The notes: a model not told the origin generated them from the sequence alone. A DNA stretch of 64,000 nucleotides from Ehretia macrophylla (GCA_037974665.1 CM075772.1:43862552-43926551); one strand, 5' to 3'. Shown: positions 33,697-47,734, counted from the stretch's first letter. Translations and numbers: made by a program.

Positions 33697-34705
33697 AATA
33701 CGATCCTATTTTGAATATGATTGTGAATATGTTTATATTTTATTTTGAAGTTTCTTTTCCTCTTCTAATTAATGATGAAAGAAATAGTAGCGACTATTTG
33801 TTTCGATCTTGTCTTGCTGAGAAAATTTTGAATTTATCTTATGTAAGAAAATGATATGCGTTTTGTATCAAGTTTCATTATAGTAATGAAATATTCGAAA
33901 TGCACATCGAAAGGAAAAATGTCTTCAAATGAAAAATGCACAAATAAACATATTACATAGCATGTTTGAAATGGCTAGAAACTAAATATTGATAAATGAA
34001 GTTATCATTTGAATCTTAAGACGTTGAGGTGTTCAAGAGTTAAAGATTTAAACAAATAAAGGGCCAAAATCTTTTCTTTTCTATTTAAAAGAGATAAATA
34101 GATTTACTATTCTTTTGGTAAAATAGTTTGTCCAAAAGGGATAGTGGGAGGAAATGAAGAACATAGCTATCACATTCCTTGAATCATCGTCAAAAGAAAT
34201 GTGTTGAGTTTTGATGAATGATTGCACTTTTTTGTAGGAATTATTAACAATTTAAGCAAAACAAAGAAAAACACTAATAAAGACCATTTATTTTCAATAG
34301 ATTATTGTTGGAAATGAATGGACGGTTGAAAGATATGCTTGGTTAAAAGAGATGATTGGAGAATATCTCTTTTGTCACCAAATTATTTCAAACCATTAAG
34401 AGCTTATCTTTGATATGAATGTTTCTACCTTACAGCGTGTATGTTAAATCAAAATCTTAAAATATTAAGATGAAGGGTTCTAAGAAATGCCTGGTCTCCA
34501 GCCTCTGAGGCAGGGCATCTATCTTTTCTTGTAGACTGCCTTCTGACTTTAGTTAGGATAAGATAGTGAAAAGATCACGTATCTTACCCTTTTGCCATTT
34601 GTAGTCTTCTAGCCATGCAAATGCAAGTACATGGCTCATAGTGATGTAAAAGGTTGCATCGAGAAGGATCTAAGTATACGTAGTGATCTAAGTATACGTA
34701 GTATA

Positions 34706-35366
34706 TATGCGTGTTGCACGAAACCAACTTGGTGACGTCTCTTTTGTATTAGGGATTCAGATACAACGAGATTGCTCTCAGGGTATTTTTGGATTATAAC
34801 AAGTGAGCTATATCGATAAGATACTTAAAAGTTTGGCATGCAAGACAATAAACCAGGTGACACTGCTATCATTAAGGAGAGTTCAATTTCAGAAAATGCC
34901 CGAAAGCTAATGCTAAATTTAAAGAAATTCAGAAGATCCCTTATGCATCAGCTGCAAGGAATCTTAAGAAAACTCAAGTATGTACGTGTCTGTATTGGAT
35001 GTACATAGTAAGGATGTTAGTCATAAACTAAGGAACCCTATAATGGATCATAAAAGAATTAGGACACAAATGGGTTATAAAGAATTGGTAGAGAATAAAA
35101 GATTACATGTTCACATATCGGAAGTCAGATCAGTTGTTGATCATTAGGTATTATGATTCTGATTCTTTGGGATTCCGAGACATTGAGAGATCCATCAAAT
35201 GTCTAGGTACTTAAGAAAAGAGTACAGAGTGTATAGATTTTTATAAAGCATATTGGGACAAACTCTATAATTGCGGATCCGCTTATTAAGGAACAACCAC
35301 CCAATGTCTTTAATGAACACACTGCTCATAAGGGTGTAGTATTGTATGAAGATATTACGGTTTAGT
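34706..35366 (+). pseudogene. Copia RNase H and pol C-terminus, copy B
   Basis: Contains the same degenerate motifs as 8700-9330 in A (NKPGDT, SDQLLIIRYYDSDS, ADPLIKEQPPNVFNEH), with a few extra changes. The preceding RT core is deleted. Confidence 0.75.
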
Positions 35367-35783
35367 GGGAGTTTGTATTTTGATGCTTTATGTATGGTTT
35401 AGGACTTACTTTTGTATTTGGTATTTAATATTTAGATATTTTTTGCAGAAATAAAGTATTTAGTTCAAATTCACTCTGTTACATTATGTTCGGTTTCGAT
35501 CTCACTAAAGTAGGACCAGTTGAAAATAGACATGTCTGGATCACATTTCATGTAATTTTTCTTGCTACGCATCCATGATTGATCTATGTCATTTGGTTGT
35601 ATTGATATACGTGACCATTGATGGGTTTAGTTACACTAAATGTGACGAAGACCGCTTTGATCCTATATCGATATAGTCAATGGACGAGATTGTCCGGATA
35701 TACCCTAAGGTTGTGATAGCAAATTTTGGAGCTCATAAAGCTAAACACATTTGTAAGGTTACATATGTGGCCTAGAGGGAGAT

Positions 35784-36317
35784 TGTTGAAAAATTTCAAC
35801 ATGTGGGGCCAAACATGTAAATATTTAAATGTGTTGTGCTATCTGTTAATTAAGCCTAATTAAAGTGATCTAATTAAGAATTAAGTTTAGGCTTATGGGT
35901 ATAATTGTCAAAGAATTAATGTGTAGATACTTTACTGATATTTCTAATTTGATGAGGGGCCAAATAAGAAATATCTAAAACTTATAAATTATATTAGGGT
36001 TATGGTCCCCAAATTGTACGTACGTTGTTTTTCTATGCATCCTCATCAACAGAGAAAATAGGCTATACCCTTGGCAAAGTTCGTACCAATTTGGAAGATC
36101 TCAACCTATTCATCTACCTTCGGTAATGGATTCAGGTACGCTTCCGTTTTTCTATATTTTTATTCTTTTGATTTGACATGGGTAGTAAAAGTGAATATTA
36201 GGGTTTGTTAAAGAACTTGTAGAAACATGTTTTGGGTCTCTTTTGGGTTGAATTTATGAAGTTCTTAATGTTGTTAGAGACTGTGAACATGTTATTTATA
36301 TTTGGCAAATCCTAACA
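35784..36317 (+). mobile_element. Copia 3' LTR, copy B (534 bp)
   Basis: Same ends and length as 9750-10283. The purine tract before it reads GAGGGAGAT. Confidence 0.78.
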
Positions 36318-37117
36318 CATAGGACTAGTTTCATAGTGATGAAAGTTCCAAGTGGAATTAGAAGGACTAGCAATCCACGTCACTCCACTAAAGACAAAAA
36401 GGAGATTGCTAAATGCAACGACTCTAAATTTGTAGTCTTTTCCAATGAACGACAATGCATATTGTTTATTAAGTTAATTTACTAAATCAGATACTCTAAT
36501 TATCTAAAATATGTTACTAAAGAGAATTGGAAATAGTAAATAGTTATTTTATACATCATGCATTATCGTATCTAAGTGAAAATTCTTGGATTAGCAGTTC
36601 ATGTGGCCACCAAAGATAAAAAGGTGGTCGTGGAATGCAAGAACCGTGAAGAAAAATGAAAATAATATAAAAGGAGTAAAAACACTATATATTTATGTAG
36701 ATAAAAGAATACTAAAAGACTTGTGCTTTAACATGCATAGGTGGATCTAAAATTTTTCTTTTTAATGAAAATTTATTGGCTTTGTAGACTAAGAATACCC
36801 CTATATTTAATAAATGTTGCGGGATTAGTGGTAAATATGAAACACAAAAGAAAATATAGTCTTAAACGGGTATGGTTATAATGATTTTCAAACCCGTTAA
36901 ATATATATGAGTTACGATTTTTATTGTAAATTATCTTAAACGATTATGGTTATAGTTATTTCTTTTTTTTTGCGACAATCGATTCTTAAATTTGATAACA
37001 ATGGCGTCTTAATAAAATAAACGTTGACAGAGACTTTTTAAAAATTTAAGAATTGTTTTTGATCTGAAATATGGTCTCAAAGTGAAAGGTATTGAAATCT
37101 GTACTCGTAAACCCTAA
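36318..37117 (+). pseudogene. PP2-like gene remnant 1'B
   Basis: Same promoter-to-exon-3 fusion as 1'A, with the junction at about 37054-37064 and the stop at 37115-37117. The deletion is therefore older than the 26.5-kb duplication. Confidence 0.85.
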
Positions 37118-38702
37118 AATTATGGAAACAAATTAATAAATCCGACTGTGTATGTCTTTCCTAGCTACTGTGTGTTATATGGGACAATTAGATATGGTGG
37201 TCCCTTTAATTATGATAATATTTCTCTATTTGTATGTATGAATGTTTGTGAATATACCCAATAAAATCAGCCGGAATAAATAAATGATCAGAAATTTAAG
37301 TCCTGCTTTTGTGTTTCCTAACTAGTAGTCTTTGATGTTTGCTTTTTCCAGTTCCTTTAAATCTATTGTGAATTGTATTGATATTTATGTTGAAATTTTG
37401 CTTATGACGACTCTTTCTGAGTAAATAAGCATAGCAAATTCTCATGTCGAAATCAAATAAGTAACGATAATGATAAAGTTGAAGGATCAACTTTGAAAAA
37501 TTCAAAAAAAATAAAATTAGGAAGTGAGTTTGTTCCATATAAAAATAAATAAAGCCAAGAATGTGACGTTCAATGAACAAAAATTTGACACTTATTTTGG
37601 GCTGAAATTCATGTTCGTGGGTCCGACTATCACTTTATTTTTTGATGCAACGTTTTGTTTAAATTCTATAATAAAAAAAATCAGCAATTATTCCACGATT
37701 TATTTTACAATTTATTCTAAAAATAGATAACATAAATAACTATTCAGCTTTTTGTTTTTGCATACTTAAATACTTTGCAAGATTAGTGGAGATGGTTACT
37801 GACTCTTCTTTTTAGTAACTATTTTCACTATGATATTTTTTGGTAATTCTTATTACTTGTAATTGCTTTTGGTTTTTTTGTAAAAATCTGATATAGGAAT
37901 TTTTGTAAGAAGAGGTTGTTTGTGTCTCTTTTAGATTAGATTCGACAACGAGGCAGGTAAGTCCTGCGTCCTCTCATGGAGGTTTGGCTCTATCTTCCCC
38001 TCCATTCTTGTACGTCTTTTTGATATCAATATAATCGTGTAGGATAGTTACCTTAAAAATAAATAAATATTTTCAAGATGCATTTTAGAAATAATCATAA
38101 AATCACAATAAATGTCATTATTTAAAATTAATCCCAAATATAAAATGGTCATCAGACTTCTTTGACCTTTGAAACCTTAGTCAGACGATGATTGAATTTT
38201 GGTATTTGGTAATAAAATGTTATATAATAATGAAAAATACTATAAAATGTAATACAGTAATATCTTGCTAATAAAGAATGACCAAGGAATAGCCATATAA
38301 TACACACCCACAAACTTGCACATGTTTATAATTTTTTTTTTTTTTTGCCAGACACGTTTATAAACTAGAGAGAGGGAGTGCTATGATGATATCGTTTACA
38401 ATGTGGAGTATTCCACGTTATAAGGTAATATATATTGTCTTTCTATTTTTGTCTAATCTGCAATTTGAAAAGAAAAAACCCTTTGTTTTCTTTTCTCTTT
38501 ATGATTTTTTTGTCTTATCTTATTTTCATTTCTTTCCCTGACGAATCGAAACATATCATAAAAGGAGAAATATAGCAGATAATAACAAGCCACGACGGAA
38601 GGCGACTACTACAATTTCTTTTCGGTGACGTCACACCAACTAGGAGTTTTGCATCCGACATATTAAATGAATAATACAATAAGTCATGTTCTAAAATTAT
38701 AT
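37118..38702. other. 3' flank of remnant 1'B and intergenic DNA
   Basis: Matches 11086-12670 with small differences. No gene is seen. Confidence 0.6.
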
Positions 38703-38851
38703 TTAATTGGATTTGAGAGCATATAATCTATCACTGGCATAGGAGCCGATCATCAGTGTGGTTTTAGGCACGCATTCATGTAGGTCCGCACGCAATACAG
38801 TGAACTATGTGGTGCCGCTCATCTTGTATGGGAAATGCCGCTCTTGGATAT
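38703..38851. mobile_element. 149-bp insertion upstream of gene 2B
   Basis: Identical in position and length to 12671-12819. Confidence 0.6.
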
Positions 38852-41781
38852 AATTTTGGTATGCAAAACACAGTTTCATTTAGATACCTAAAATTAGTTC
38901 ACCTTTACCTAAATTCCTTGGTCATTAAGTTTTTAGTATTAACGCTATATTACGATTCACTTTTTAAGAGAAACGAAAAGGAAGGGAAAGGATTAATTGA
39001 GGAATTCTTTCCTCTGTTTAAATTTACTTTTGGAAGGAAGGAAAATAAATGAATATTTTGTAAGGTCAAAATTTTGCAATCCTCTCAGTTTTTAATTTTT
39101 TGAAGGAAAAGCAAAGACTATAAGAAGTCCACTGACCCGGTTTGTTCCTTTTGTTATTATTGCTGCCAGTGATGTCTAACAACCAATCATGTGGAAATCG
39201 TGGGATTAGCAATCTCCCTCTGGAAAAGACAATAACGAGGTTGTTACGAAAGAGAAGTGAAGTTGATCCAGCTAGAGTTGTCAAATATAACTAATTATGA
39301 TAAAAGATTTCGAAGGTATGCTATCCTGTCATAAATACTATTTGGAACTTAAGTGATTTAGGCATTGTTTGATGACCTGACTTTTTGACACTCAAAAGTG
39401 TTTCGTGTGAATTTAGAAGTTAATCTCACCTGTTTGACCCATTTCTGAAAGTACTTTTAAATAAAAGCTGAAGTTGAAAAAAGATGAAAAACAAGAAGAT
39501 CCAAATAGGAGCTTTTTCAAAATAGAGTTTTGTGAAACTGTTTTTATATAATGAGGGAGACTATTTTCTTTTTGTTTCTCAAATATACCCTTCCACATTT
39601 TTTAAAGTACAATATTCCCCTCAAATTTTCTAAAAGCTCAATTGAGAGACTTTACTAAGAGTCTTAGGGTAGATCTAGTGTCGTTTTGCGTTGGATAAAC
39701 TTCTTGTTATAAAAAGAAAACGAGGTTATTGAAATGTGCTATTTTATTTTGGAAAGACAACAATTTAATAGAAAAAGATACATGTATCTTTTGAAATGTT
39801 TGATCTTTGTAAATGGGTGCTTCCTATCTCATTTCTAATAGGATTGGTGATGGTTGATAAACTTTCTCCTTGCATGATAATTGACACCCCTCAGACACTC
39901 TTCTTTTTCTACATAACATTAGAGTTTTCTACCTTAATCTGGACAACAAAGTCTCAGATATCATTGATCATGGCCAAACCCAATGTTGAAAGGAATGACT
40001 CCTTTAGGTGAAAATGCTTGTGATAAGGGTACATTCACATTCAACAGCACTTGGGATCATATTGCACTCTCCGTACCCCTTAATTTTATGCTTGACATCA
40101 CTTAATCTGGTTCTCCCATAATACGCACAAGCATAGCTTTATCTCTTGGCTTGCATGTTTGGACAAGTTAACCACTAGATACTGCCTCATGACTTAGGGC
40201 TTAGTTGATCGAGACAATTGTATCTTTTGTAATCTTGTTTGTGAATCTAGAGACCACTTATTTTTTGAGTGTAGTTTCACCAAACGAATTTGGAAAGATA
40301 GCATGAATATGGTAAAAATTGACCCATGTTTTACTACCTTTGACTATATTCTCACTCTTAAACTTTCTACTGCAAATAACATGGATATCAAAAGTTATAT
40401 GTTCCGACTCCTGTTCTGTGCTACTGTTTATCCTATATGAACCGAAAGAAATGGAAGGATTTTCAGATTTGAAGCCCATACCGAGGAACGAATTATGGAG
40501 AAGATTCTATCAGATGTGTTTTTAAAGACTCAAAGAGAAAGATGAGTTACTACCACTAGCATCAATAGACATTTTGCTAAGAGAGTCTAGTTCTTGAGCA
40601 TCACTTAGTTTGGGACTTTTTTGCTCATTGTTTTTGGTTGATTGGTTTTCTGGGTATTTGAGTGCCATTTCTATCTGATCGTTTTTTCCCTGGCATTGAT
40701 TGCCGTTTTATGCTTTTGTTGGCTTGATGTCAACTCTTTTCGTTTGTACATACTCTTGTATTTCTTCCTTTGAGAAAATCTAATTTTGCTTACTTTGTAA
40801 AACAAAAAAGGTAAGCGTTCTCAATAGAGCCCATTTTCGCCCCGTTGCAAGGTGGTATAAAGGACATCTCTAGGCATCACCTTCCCGACAATATTCCTAT
40901 GATAACATTTTGATTTTTCAAATGGTTGAAATCAGTTTAGATAGTTAAATCTTCCGGTTACATCAATAACAATTTATAATTTTCCCAATCATTTTGACCT
41001 CTGTGTATACAGTGATGCTTCTAGATATGGAGGGTTTATCTAGTCCAACTCGTTGTAGCTAAAATTGGTGTTTCTTCCCTTGTAACAACCTTTTTATGGA
41101 ATTCTCGGATTTGCAATTCACATCGCTCCACAAAAGACAGAAATGAGGTTGTTGAGATATTTGTTTCGGTATCATCTATTTGGCTTCAAAACCATTTATT
41201 TCTCTATTCTCTCTCATTTTCATATTCGCTCCACAACAGACAATAAGGAGGTTGTTAAAAATATGTAATCAAAGAGAAGTGAAGTTGCTCCCAAAGGTTA
41301 GATACATGGAATTGTTCTGACAACAATTTATTATGTACAAATGTTTCAAGTTTGTATTTATATTTTTTCATCATAAATACTATTTATCTATTGTTTCAAG
41401 TTTGTATTTATATTTTTCAATAGTTCAATTCACATCGTTCAGCAAAAGACAAAGAGGATGTTGTTAAATGAAGAATCTTTAAGCAAAAAATAAAAAATAA
41501 AAAGTAAAAAATGAAAAAATTCCATGTAACTTCCCCCTATAAATACATGAAGAATGGAGAAACTATCATTCAATTTATGTTTCGTGGGCTAATTGAGTGT
41601 AATATTTCTGAGAGTTATAAAAAATAGGGATAAGGGGAGGGGGGCATTGTGGGGTCAGACCACCACGTGAATGTAGGCAAGATATTGCATGCAATTTCCT
41701 CCTATAAATACATGACAAAGTGGAGAAAGAAAACGCAGAGAAAAGAAGTTTGAAGCGTAGCATTGGCATCAAAAGAATACG
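38852..41781 (+). promoter_or_regulatory. Upstream region of gene 2B
   Basis: The ~50-bp element is at 39202-39250, 41106-41156, 41221-41260 and 41418-41470. TATAAATA at 41703-41710 is 72 bp before the ATG. A LINE fragment lies between the first and the later elements. Confidence 0.55.
39792..40817 (+). pseudogene. L1-type LINE 3' fragment, copy B
   Basis: Orthologue of 13760-14785. The zinc-binding RVT segment reads further than in A because position 40267-40269 is GAG rather than TAG (SRDHLFFECSFTKRIW). Other stops and shifts remain. Confidence 0.7.
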
Positions 41782-42563
41782 ATGGTAAACACAACACCCA
41801 GCTTAGTGTGGATGTGTGTATGTGTGTTTTTCTTTATGTTTCTTCATGGACTTAGTCTTTTATTACATAAACATATATTTTTTTAATTCATCCATGACGC
41901 ATTTTAATTTCATAATAGTTCCGCAAGTTGACAATTGTTTTTTACTCTTGTTGAATAACAGGTCATCAAAATACCTGCAAGGAAGCTTGACATCACAGAT
42001 GGAGACAACCCAGCATGTTGGGAGTGGAATACCCTTCCATCGCCTCCGGGGTTCTCTCTCTCTCTCTCTCACGGTCACACACACACAATGAATGAGAATA
42101 ATTTCAATTGAAATGAGTAAATTAGCATCTATTACCAAGGATGGATCCAGAATTTTTCTTTAGTGGAGGCTATAATATAATTATGTGCATGTTTATCATT
42201 GTTTGCAGAGAGGAGGTTGCTACGCTTAAAAGCGACACTGTGCTTAAAATTGGGGGCAAGATACCCCGTAGTCAGCTAAAAGAAAATTCCTCCTATACAG
42301 CATACTTTGTGTTCAAAGTTGATATCAGCTACAACGGTATCGATGAAGCATATGCTGCTGCAGGGTCTCGTAGGCAGAATCTGATTTCTCTCGCTAGGAG
42401 TCCATCAGTTCGACCTGACTTATGGTTTCAGGTTGAGCTTGGAACTTTTGACATCAATTCAGAAGGTGATGAGAACGTCCTTATAAGCTTAGCGGGGATT
42501 GATGAAAAAACTCAGAAATCTGGTCTCATTGTGAGGGCTATTGAAATTTGTCCCGCGAAATAA
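41782..42563 (+). CDS. PP2/Nictaba-like lectin-domain protein, gene 2B (148 aa, spliced)
   Basis: Exon 1 41782-41784, exon 2 41962-42050, exon 3 42209-42563. Coding sequence, splice sites and predicted protein match gene 2A, so the duplication is recent or the pair is being homogenised. The only nearby change seen is in the 5' UTR (AAGAATACG before the ATG against AAGAACACG in A). Domain content and the Asp in place of the first N-terminal Trp are as described for 2A. Confidence 0.87.
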
Positions 42564-42666
42564 TAATCGTATTGCTGTGTTAAAATGGAAACAAATGAAT
42601 CCGACTGTATGTCTTTCCTTGGTGTTCTGTTTATCTCTACTAGTGTGTTAAGGGACTAGATATAGT

Positions 42667-42752
42667 GACCCTTTAATTATGATAATTCTATGTATGTATG
42701 TATGAATGTGAGTGTACCCAATAAAATCAGTCGGAATAAATAAATAGCAAAT
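42667..42752 (+). terminator. Polyadenylation region of gene 2B
   Basis: AATAAA near 42720 and AATAAATAAATA near 42736, as in gene 2A. Confidence 0.5.
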
Positions 42753-43328
42753 TTAAATATTAGTTTTGTGTTTCGCCATCATCCTTATATAGTCTTCTAT
42801 GCTTGCTTTTCCAAATTGCTTTAAATCTATTGTGAATTTTATTGATATCTATGTTGGAATTTGGTTTATTACCCGAGTGAAAATGCATTAAGTATCACAC
42901 GTGTATATGTACTAGAGGGAGATAGAGTGAGTGCTGCCATTCGTGATTTGGTCTCGGTGTGAAGTATTATTCCACTCTTGAAATTGTTTGTGATTGTCAT
43001 ATATGTATAATTTCATTGGAGGAATCATGTGGAATTGAAAAAGAAACATGAAAGAAGCGATATTAGTTCTATTCGATCTTTTTAACTGAGAAATCCATAG
43101 TTGGCAACCTAAGACAATCTGAAAAATTAAAAAAACTGCAATTAGCTAGCAAAGGTCAAAACTAGAGATGGTAAGTTGAGAATTTTCGCGTAAACTATAA
43201 CGGATAAAATGTAATATCATATATGTATAAATTAGATTATGCTAATTATCACAATCCAATGCATTGGAAAATGAGAAAGGATCACAAGGATTCTGGGAAA
43301 TTGACCATTTCTTAAATCATTCACAGGA

Positions 43329-43609
43329 TTTTGAAGATAATAAAATAATATAATAAATTCCTCTCTAATAACTTAAATTTTTAGAAGATGTGATCACTTG
43401 ATATGGTATCAAAGTTTAGGTATCAAAATGTCATATATAGGTTCAAAAATTACCATCGTTACTCATTTAAGAAAACATTAAAACTGTTCAAGTACAATGT
43501 TCAAAAATTAATTTCACATGCACTTGTGGGGCCGTGTTGAAGATAAAAAAATAATATAATAAACTAATCTCTAATAGTTTAAACGTTTAGATAAGGTGGT
43601 CATTTAACA
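43329..43609 (+). mobile_element. Very small TRIM element, copy B
   Basis: Orthologue of 17302-17582. The left repeat now begins TTTTGAAG instead of TGTTGAAG. The primer-site-like word TGGTATCAAAG is closer to the Met-tRNA consensus than in A. Confidence 0.78.
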
Positions 43610-43854
43610 CAGTATTACACCATCCAATACTAAAAGTTATGTGACACAACTCTCATATCGAAGGACTAAGAGCAGATATAGAATATTTTTCTTAATGATG
43701 ATTAAATAATTTTAAAAATCAAAATTAGTAGAGATGTGAGATTAAGTGGTAGCAAAATGATTTAGTAGACTAAAAATTACAGAAATATTTTAAAGTATTG
43801 TGTGCGATCAATGACGACAAGTACAGTCCCCACGACCCAAAGAGTAGATATGGT

Positions 43855-46800
43855 GTGACGCCCGAGACTTAGGGAATGCATACATCACTTATTGTGTACA
43901 TTTTGTGCATTTTTCACTTAAAACCTTATTTTTTTGAATAGTTACTATTCACATAAAAAATTTCTATTCCTTTTTCTGAATTTCATATTTTTTCCTTAAT
44001 ATTTGCTATTTTAGATGCATACATCCATTGAGTTTGCGTGCATAGCATAGCGGGAGCAACAGAAAAAAATTCGTAAGCGAGCGTAATGAATAGTGAAAAT
44101 TTTCTGGCATTTTCAATTTTGTTTCCACTTAAAATTCTTGTCCCATTTTGTATAAAAACTTGATCAATTTGCATTTTAACTTGACCCAAAACACCACCCA
44201 TTGACTCTTTGACCTTTGACCAACTTATAAAATACATTGTCTTCATTCAATAGTGTTAAAACAAAGCAAAATCAAAGCAAAAAAGAAGCCAAAACTGTAA
44301 GCTTCATGGTTGTCTTCAAAATATTCATTTTTCATTTTATTGCTCAAATTCTTCCTAGCTTGCTCAAGGATCATCCTTAGGCCCCACACAAGCTTTCTTC
44401 CTCTTGCATTAAGATAAGGGAATGCATCCATATGTGAGATTTTTCAACTCTAGTTGTAAACTTTATTTTTATGATCTATTAATATATTGGCAATCTATAC
44501 TTGTTTATGCTTCAAATACTTTCTATTGTGATTATAGAACATTGTTTTATAGTTAGATTACAAAGTTTATGGCTAAAAATGAAAAATGTAGGTTGAAGAA
44601 GACGATGAATAGTAAAAAATGTGAATAGTAAACCCTTGTTGTGATTTTTGTTCCGAATTGTGTTTGTTTAGGTGCTAGAAATGTTAGAATGCTTAAATGT
44701 ATGATTTAATTGGGTTGTACTTTGGAAAAATTGTGAAATTAGCCTTGAATTGCAAAGGGGATGTTTTGATCAAGTGTGGAATTCTCTCAGTTTGAGTGTT
44801 GGCATTGTCTTGGGAGGTCATGGAAGTACTTTTGGTGTGGTTATGGCATTAGTTGGGTGATCGGTTAATGTAGTCATAGTACAAATCGACTAAGGGGTCA
44901 AATGGAATTTTGTGGTTGTTATGGTTTAAAACGGGTTTTCTTTGCATTTAAGTGGATCATAATGTGGATAGGTTTGAGTGGTGAAATCAGATTTCTAGTA
45001 TCATAGCTCGTTGGGATGTGATAGCTTGAGAAAGTTCGAGAAATGAATAGTATTCTATTGAGTTTTGTGACTTTTGCTCGATTGATGGTTTTAGTGCTTG
45101 CATTAGGTGCCATAAATGTTACAGTTGCTAGATTGATGCCCAAATTGAGTAGATTGTGATTGGAGTTTGTTATGGTTGGTTTGAGTATAAAGGAGCTTTC
45201 TTGGTGGTGTTGGCCGCAAATGGATGATAATGTTTTGGATAGCTTAGTTGTGGTCCGAAAGTGAATGTGAAGTAGGTAGAATGCTTTTAATGTGTTTCCG
45301 TGATTATATGGCAAGTTTTGAAGTTATGGGGTGCAACGGGGGTTTAAGGTGGAAATGGTTAAGGTTGAATGTTCATAGGTTAAAAGGAGTTTGTAGAATA
45401 TTATTAGGATGATTGAATGACTAGAATGTGGTTTACATGGCTTTGGTTAGTATAAGCTTGAGTTGGGCTAAGGGATTAATTGGGGTTTAAGGTTAGACTA
45501 GGGTTAAAATGTGGTTTCACGTGGTTGAGAGGTGCCGTAAGATGTTTGGGAGTGATTAGTGTGGTTGAATTTGGGATTGGACGCCTTAGGTGTTGGTGTG
45601 TTACTTGTATGAGGCTTTTATGTTAATATCTAATGTCTTATTGATTACTTGTTATTAGGTGTTTAATTATGTTGTATTCATTTCTAAATTTATGAATCTT
45701 ATGTGATTTGCTAGCTTTGTGGTAAAGGGAGTGGATACGAGTGTTCGTGGCTTTCGAGTTGAGGGATGCATTTATATTTGCATTTATAATTATTGCTAAA
45801 CATATGTAATTCAATGTTTAAGTAAGGTATAGTGATATAATGAATGGATGAAATGTAGTATAGTGTTTTCTAAGTGTATATACGTGTACTCTATCCTTAT
45901 TATGATTTGATAGATAAAGTTGCATATAGTTCCATAAAGAAAATGAATTGAATAGTTGTTAATAAAGTTATAGTCTAGTTGAAGTATGTTAACAAATTGT
46001 TATTGCTTGAATTGAATGTGGTTAAATGCTACTTGATTGAATCAAGGAAAAGTGTTAATAGTATGCTAAAGTATGATTTTAAATAAAATTGGGTGAGTTA
46101 AGGTACTAATTGGATTAGCTTTGGAAAGTGAAATGCATGTTTGCTTAACTTATATTGAATGATTATGGTTGAATTTCCGATGTATTGTCTAATTATCGTA
46201 CTTGTGTTGTTATGTGCCCGTTTATGTGTTATTGTATTATATGGTTATCTTGCGGTTTCTTGTGTCACCTTGTAAATTCTCGTGTTACCTTGTGAATTAT
46301 CGCGTTCGTGTCAGGTTGCGCAACCTTTTGGGCATGGTCGACAGTTCAACTCCAGGCAGCATCGCGCTGTCAGTTTAGCTCACCTACCATGGTTCCCAAT
46401 CCCTCTCGCTAGGGTATAATCTTCTACCTCAGAGGTTTGGCCACCTCGTTGGAGCATAAAGATCTACCCTGGGAGAGTAGATTCGTATATCTTGCTCGTG
46501 CTCGTGGTCACAAAGATCTCCACAAATAAAGCATTTCATTTCACATCTCATAAGCAAATACAACAAAAGTCACCTTCACGGGTAGAGTTAGGCTATGCAA
46601 TGTTCCAATATCTACAAAAAATAGTAGTTTCTAAAGTATTGAGATATTTATGTTCTAAGCTAACTTTATCCCTAATATCAGAAAAGATTTTAGCGATAAC
46701 ATGGTCCTTTGTTTGCAGAGTGGCTCCAACGACTTTTCCATTACATTACGCTTTAACAAAATTCAAGTCAAAATTAAATAAAAATTCAAATGCTTGTTAT

Positions 46801-46871
46801 AGCGAAATTTTAGACAACATCAAAATTCAAATGTTCGCAATAACAAATTTCAAGTGCAAATGGGATTCATT
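43855..46871. mobile_element. Outer part of the unit B-specific insertion, unclassified LTR-like DNA
   Basis: Starts (T)GTGACGCCCGAGACTTAGG exactly where B departs from A (shared ATATGGT ends at 43854). Such a start is common in plant gypsy LTRs. Open frames here, such as 44919-45314 on the minus strand, show no recognised family. The text around 46320-46500 (GGGAGAGTAGATTCG and similar) resembles LTR non-coding DNA. No primer site or paired LTR was identified. Confidence 0.4.
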
Positions 46872-46876
46872 AATTT

Positions 46877-47427
46877 TGTAATATCCCACATCGATGGAAC
46901 ATAGTCTTTGTGAATAGTTTATAAGTAGATGTTCTGGGTATAAGGAATAACTTAGATTAACTATTTTGGACTAGTAGAAAAAAGGCCAAAGTAGTTGTTT
47001 TTAATGCCTAAAACACTAGTCGCGCTTACAGGCCTGAGGGTCTGGGGGTGATAGAATGGTATTCAGAGCAGGTCATTAACCAGTGCGGAAGCAAAGTTCT
47101 ATGTAGGGCAAAGTGCTATACCTAGAAGGCTGGTGAAAACTACCTCTTGAACCTGTAGGAGCCAATTCTAAATCCTACACAATCTGATTGGTCCTGGGTA
47201 TGTATGCCTTTAATGAGGACGTCAGGTCCTTAACTGGGGTGTGCGTAATATCCCACATCGATAAAATATAATATTTGTGAATGATTTATAAGGGGGTGTT
47301 GTGGGTATAAGGTAGTAAATTGGGTTAACCATTTCGGGCCAGTAGAAAAGAGGCTCAAGTAGTTGTTTCTTATGCCTACAACACCAGTCTCGCCTGAGAG
47401 TCCGGGTTCTGAGCTCAAAGTGTGACA
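46877..47427 (+). mobile_element. TRIM retrotransposon (551 bp)
   Basis: Terminal repeats at 46877-47053 and 47244-47427 share TAATATCCCACATCGAT, AGTAGAAAA(A/G)AGGC and AGTAGTTGTTT. TGGTATTCAGAGC, a Met-tRNA primer site with one inserted base, follows the left repeat at 47057-47069. A perfect 5-bp target duplication, AATTT, is at 46872-46876 and 47428-47432. No coding capacity. Just downstream (about 47433-47500) the LTR end plus flank, GTGTGACAAATTTGATAACC, is repeated once more, a mark of local duplication. Confidence 0.85.
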
Positions 47428-47734
47428 AATTTGATAACCAAAAATTATTAAACTATTCTGGGCTCGGGGTGTGACAAATTTGATAACCAAAGATCATTAA
47501 ACTAAAATTAAAATTTATGAACACAAATTTGAATTTTTTAAATGAGTTCCCTATGATAGTAAAAAATGAAACTAGGCTCCTATATATATTACAAAGTCAA
47601 AAAATATCAAACTTACATCTAAGCTCGTATCGACGTACTAAAAGAAATTACAAACTGGAAATGGACCATATGCTTCATAATGTGCCATTCACATACCCAT
47701 GTGCTTGTTGTATCTTATATGAAAACTTTATTTT

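Larger units (their letters stand above)
29895..36317 (+). mobile_element. Degenerate Ty1/copia element, copy B
   Basis: Orthologous to the element at 3318-10283, with the same junctions to gene 1 and to the remnant promoter, so the insertion predates the tandem duplication. It is shorter mainly because about 670 bp with the RT core is missing. At that breakpoint an 18-bp sequence, GATCTAAGTATACGTAGT, is present twice (34667-34702). Confidence 0.8.

Noticed and set aside
44919-45314. 131-codon minus-strand frame in the unit B insertion
   Set aside because: No recognisable domain and it lies in LTR-like DNA; not enough support for a gene.
46492-46881. 129-codon plus-strand frame next to the TRIM
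   Set aside because: No family match; it ends in the TRIM LTR and looks like chance coding in transposon DNA.
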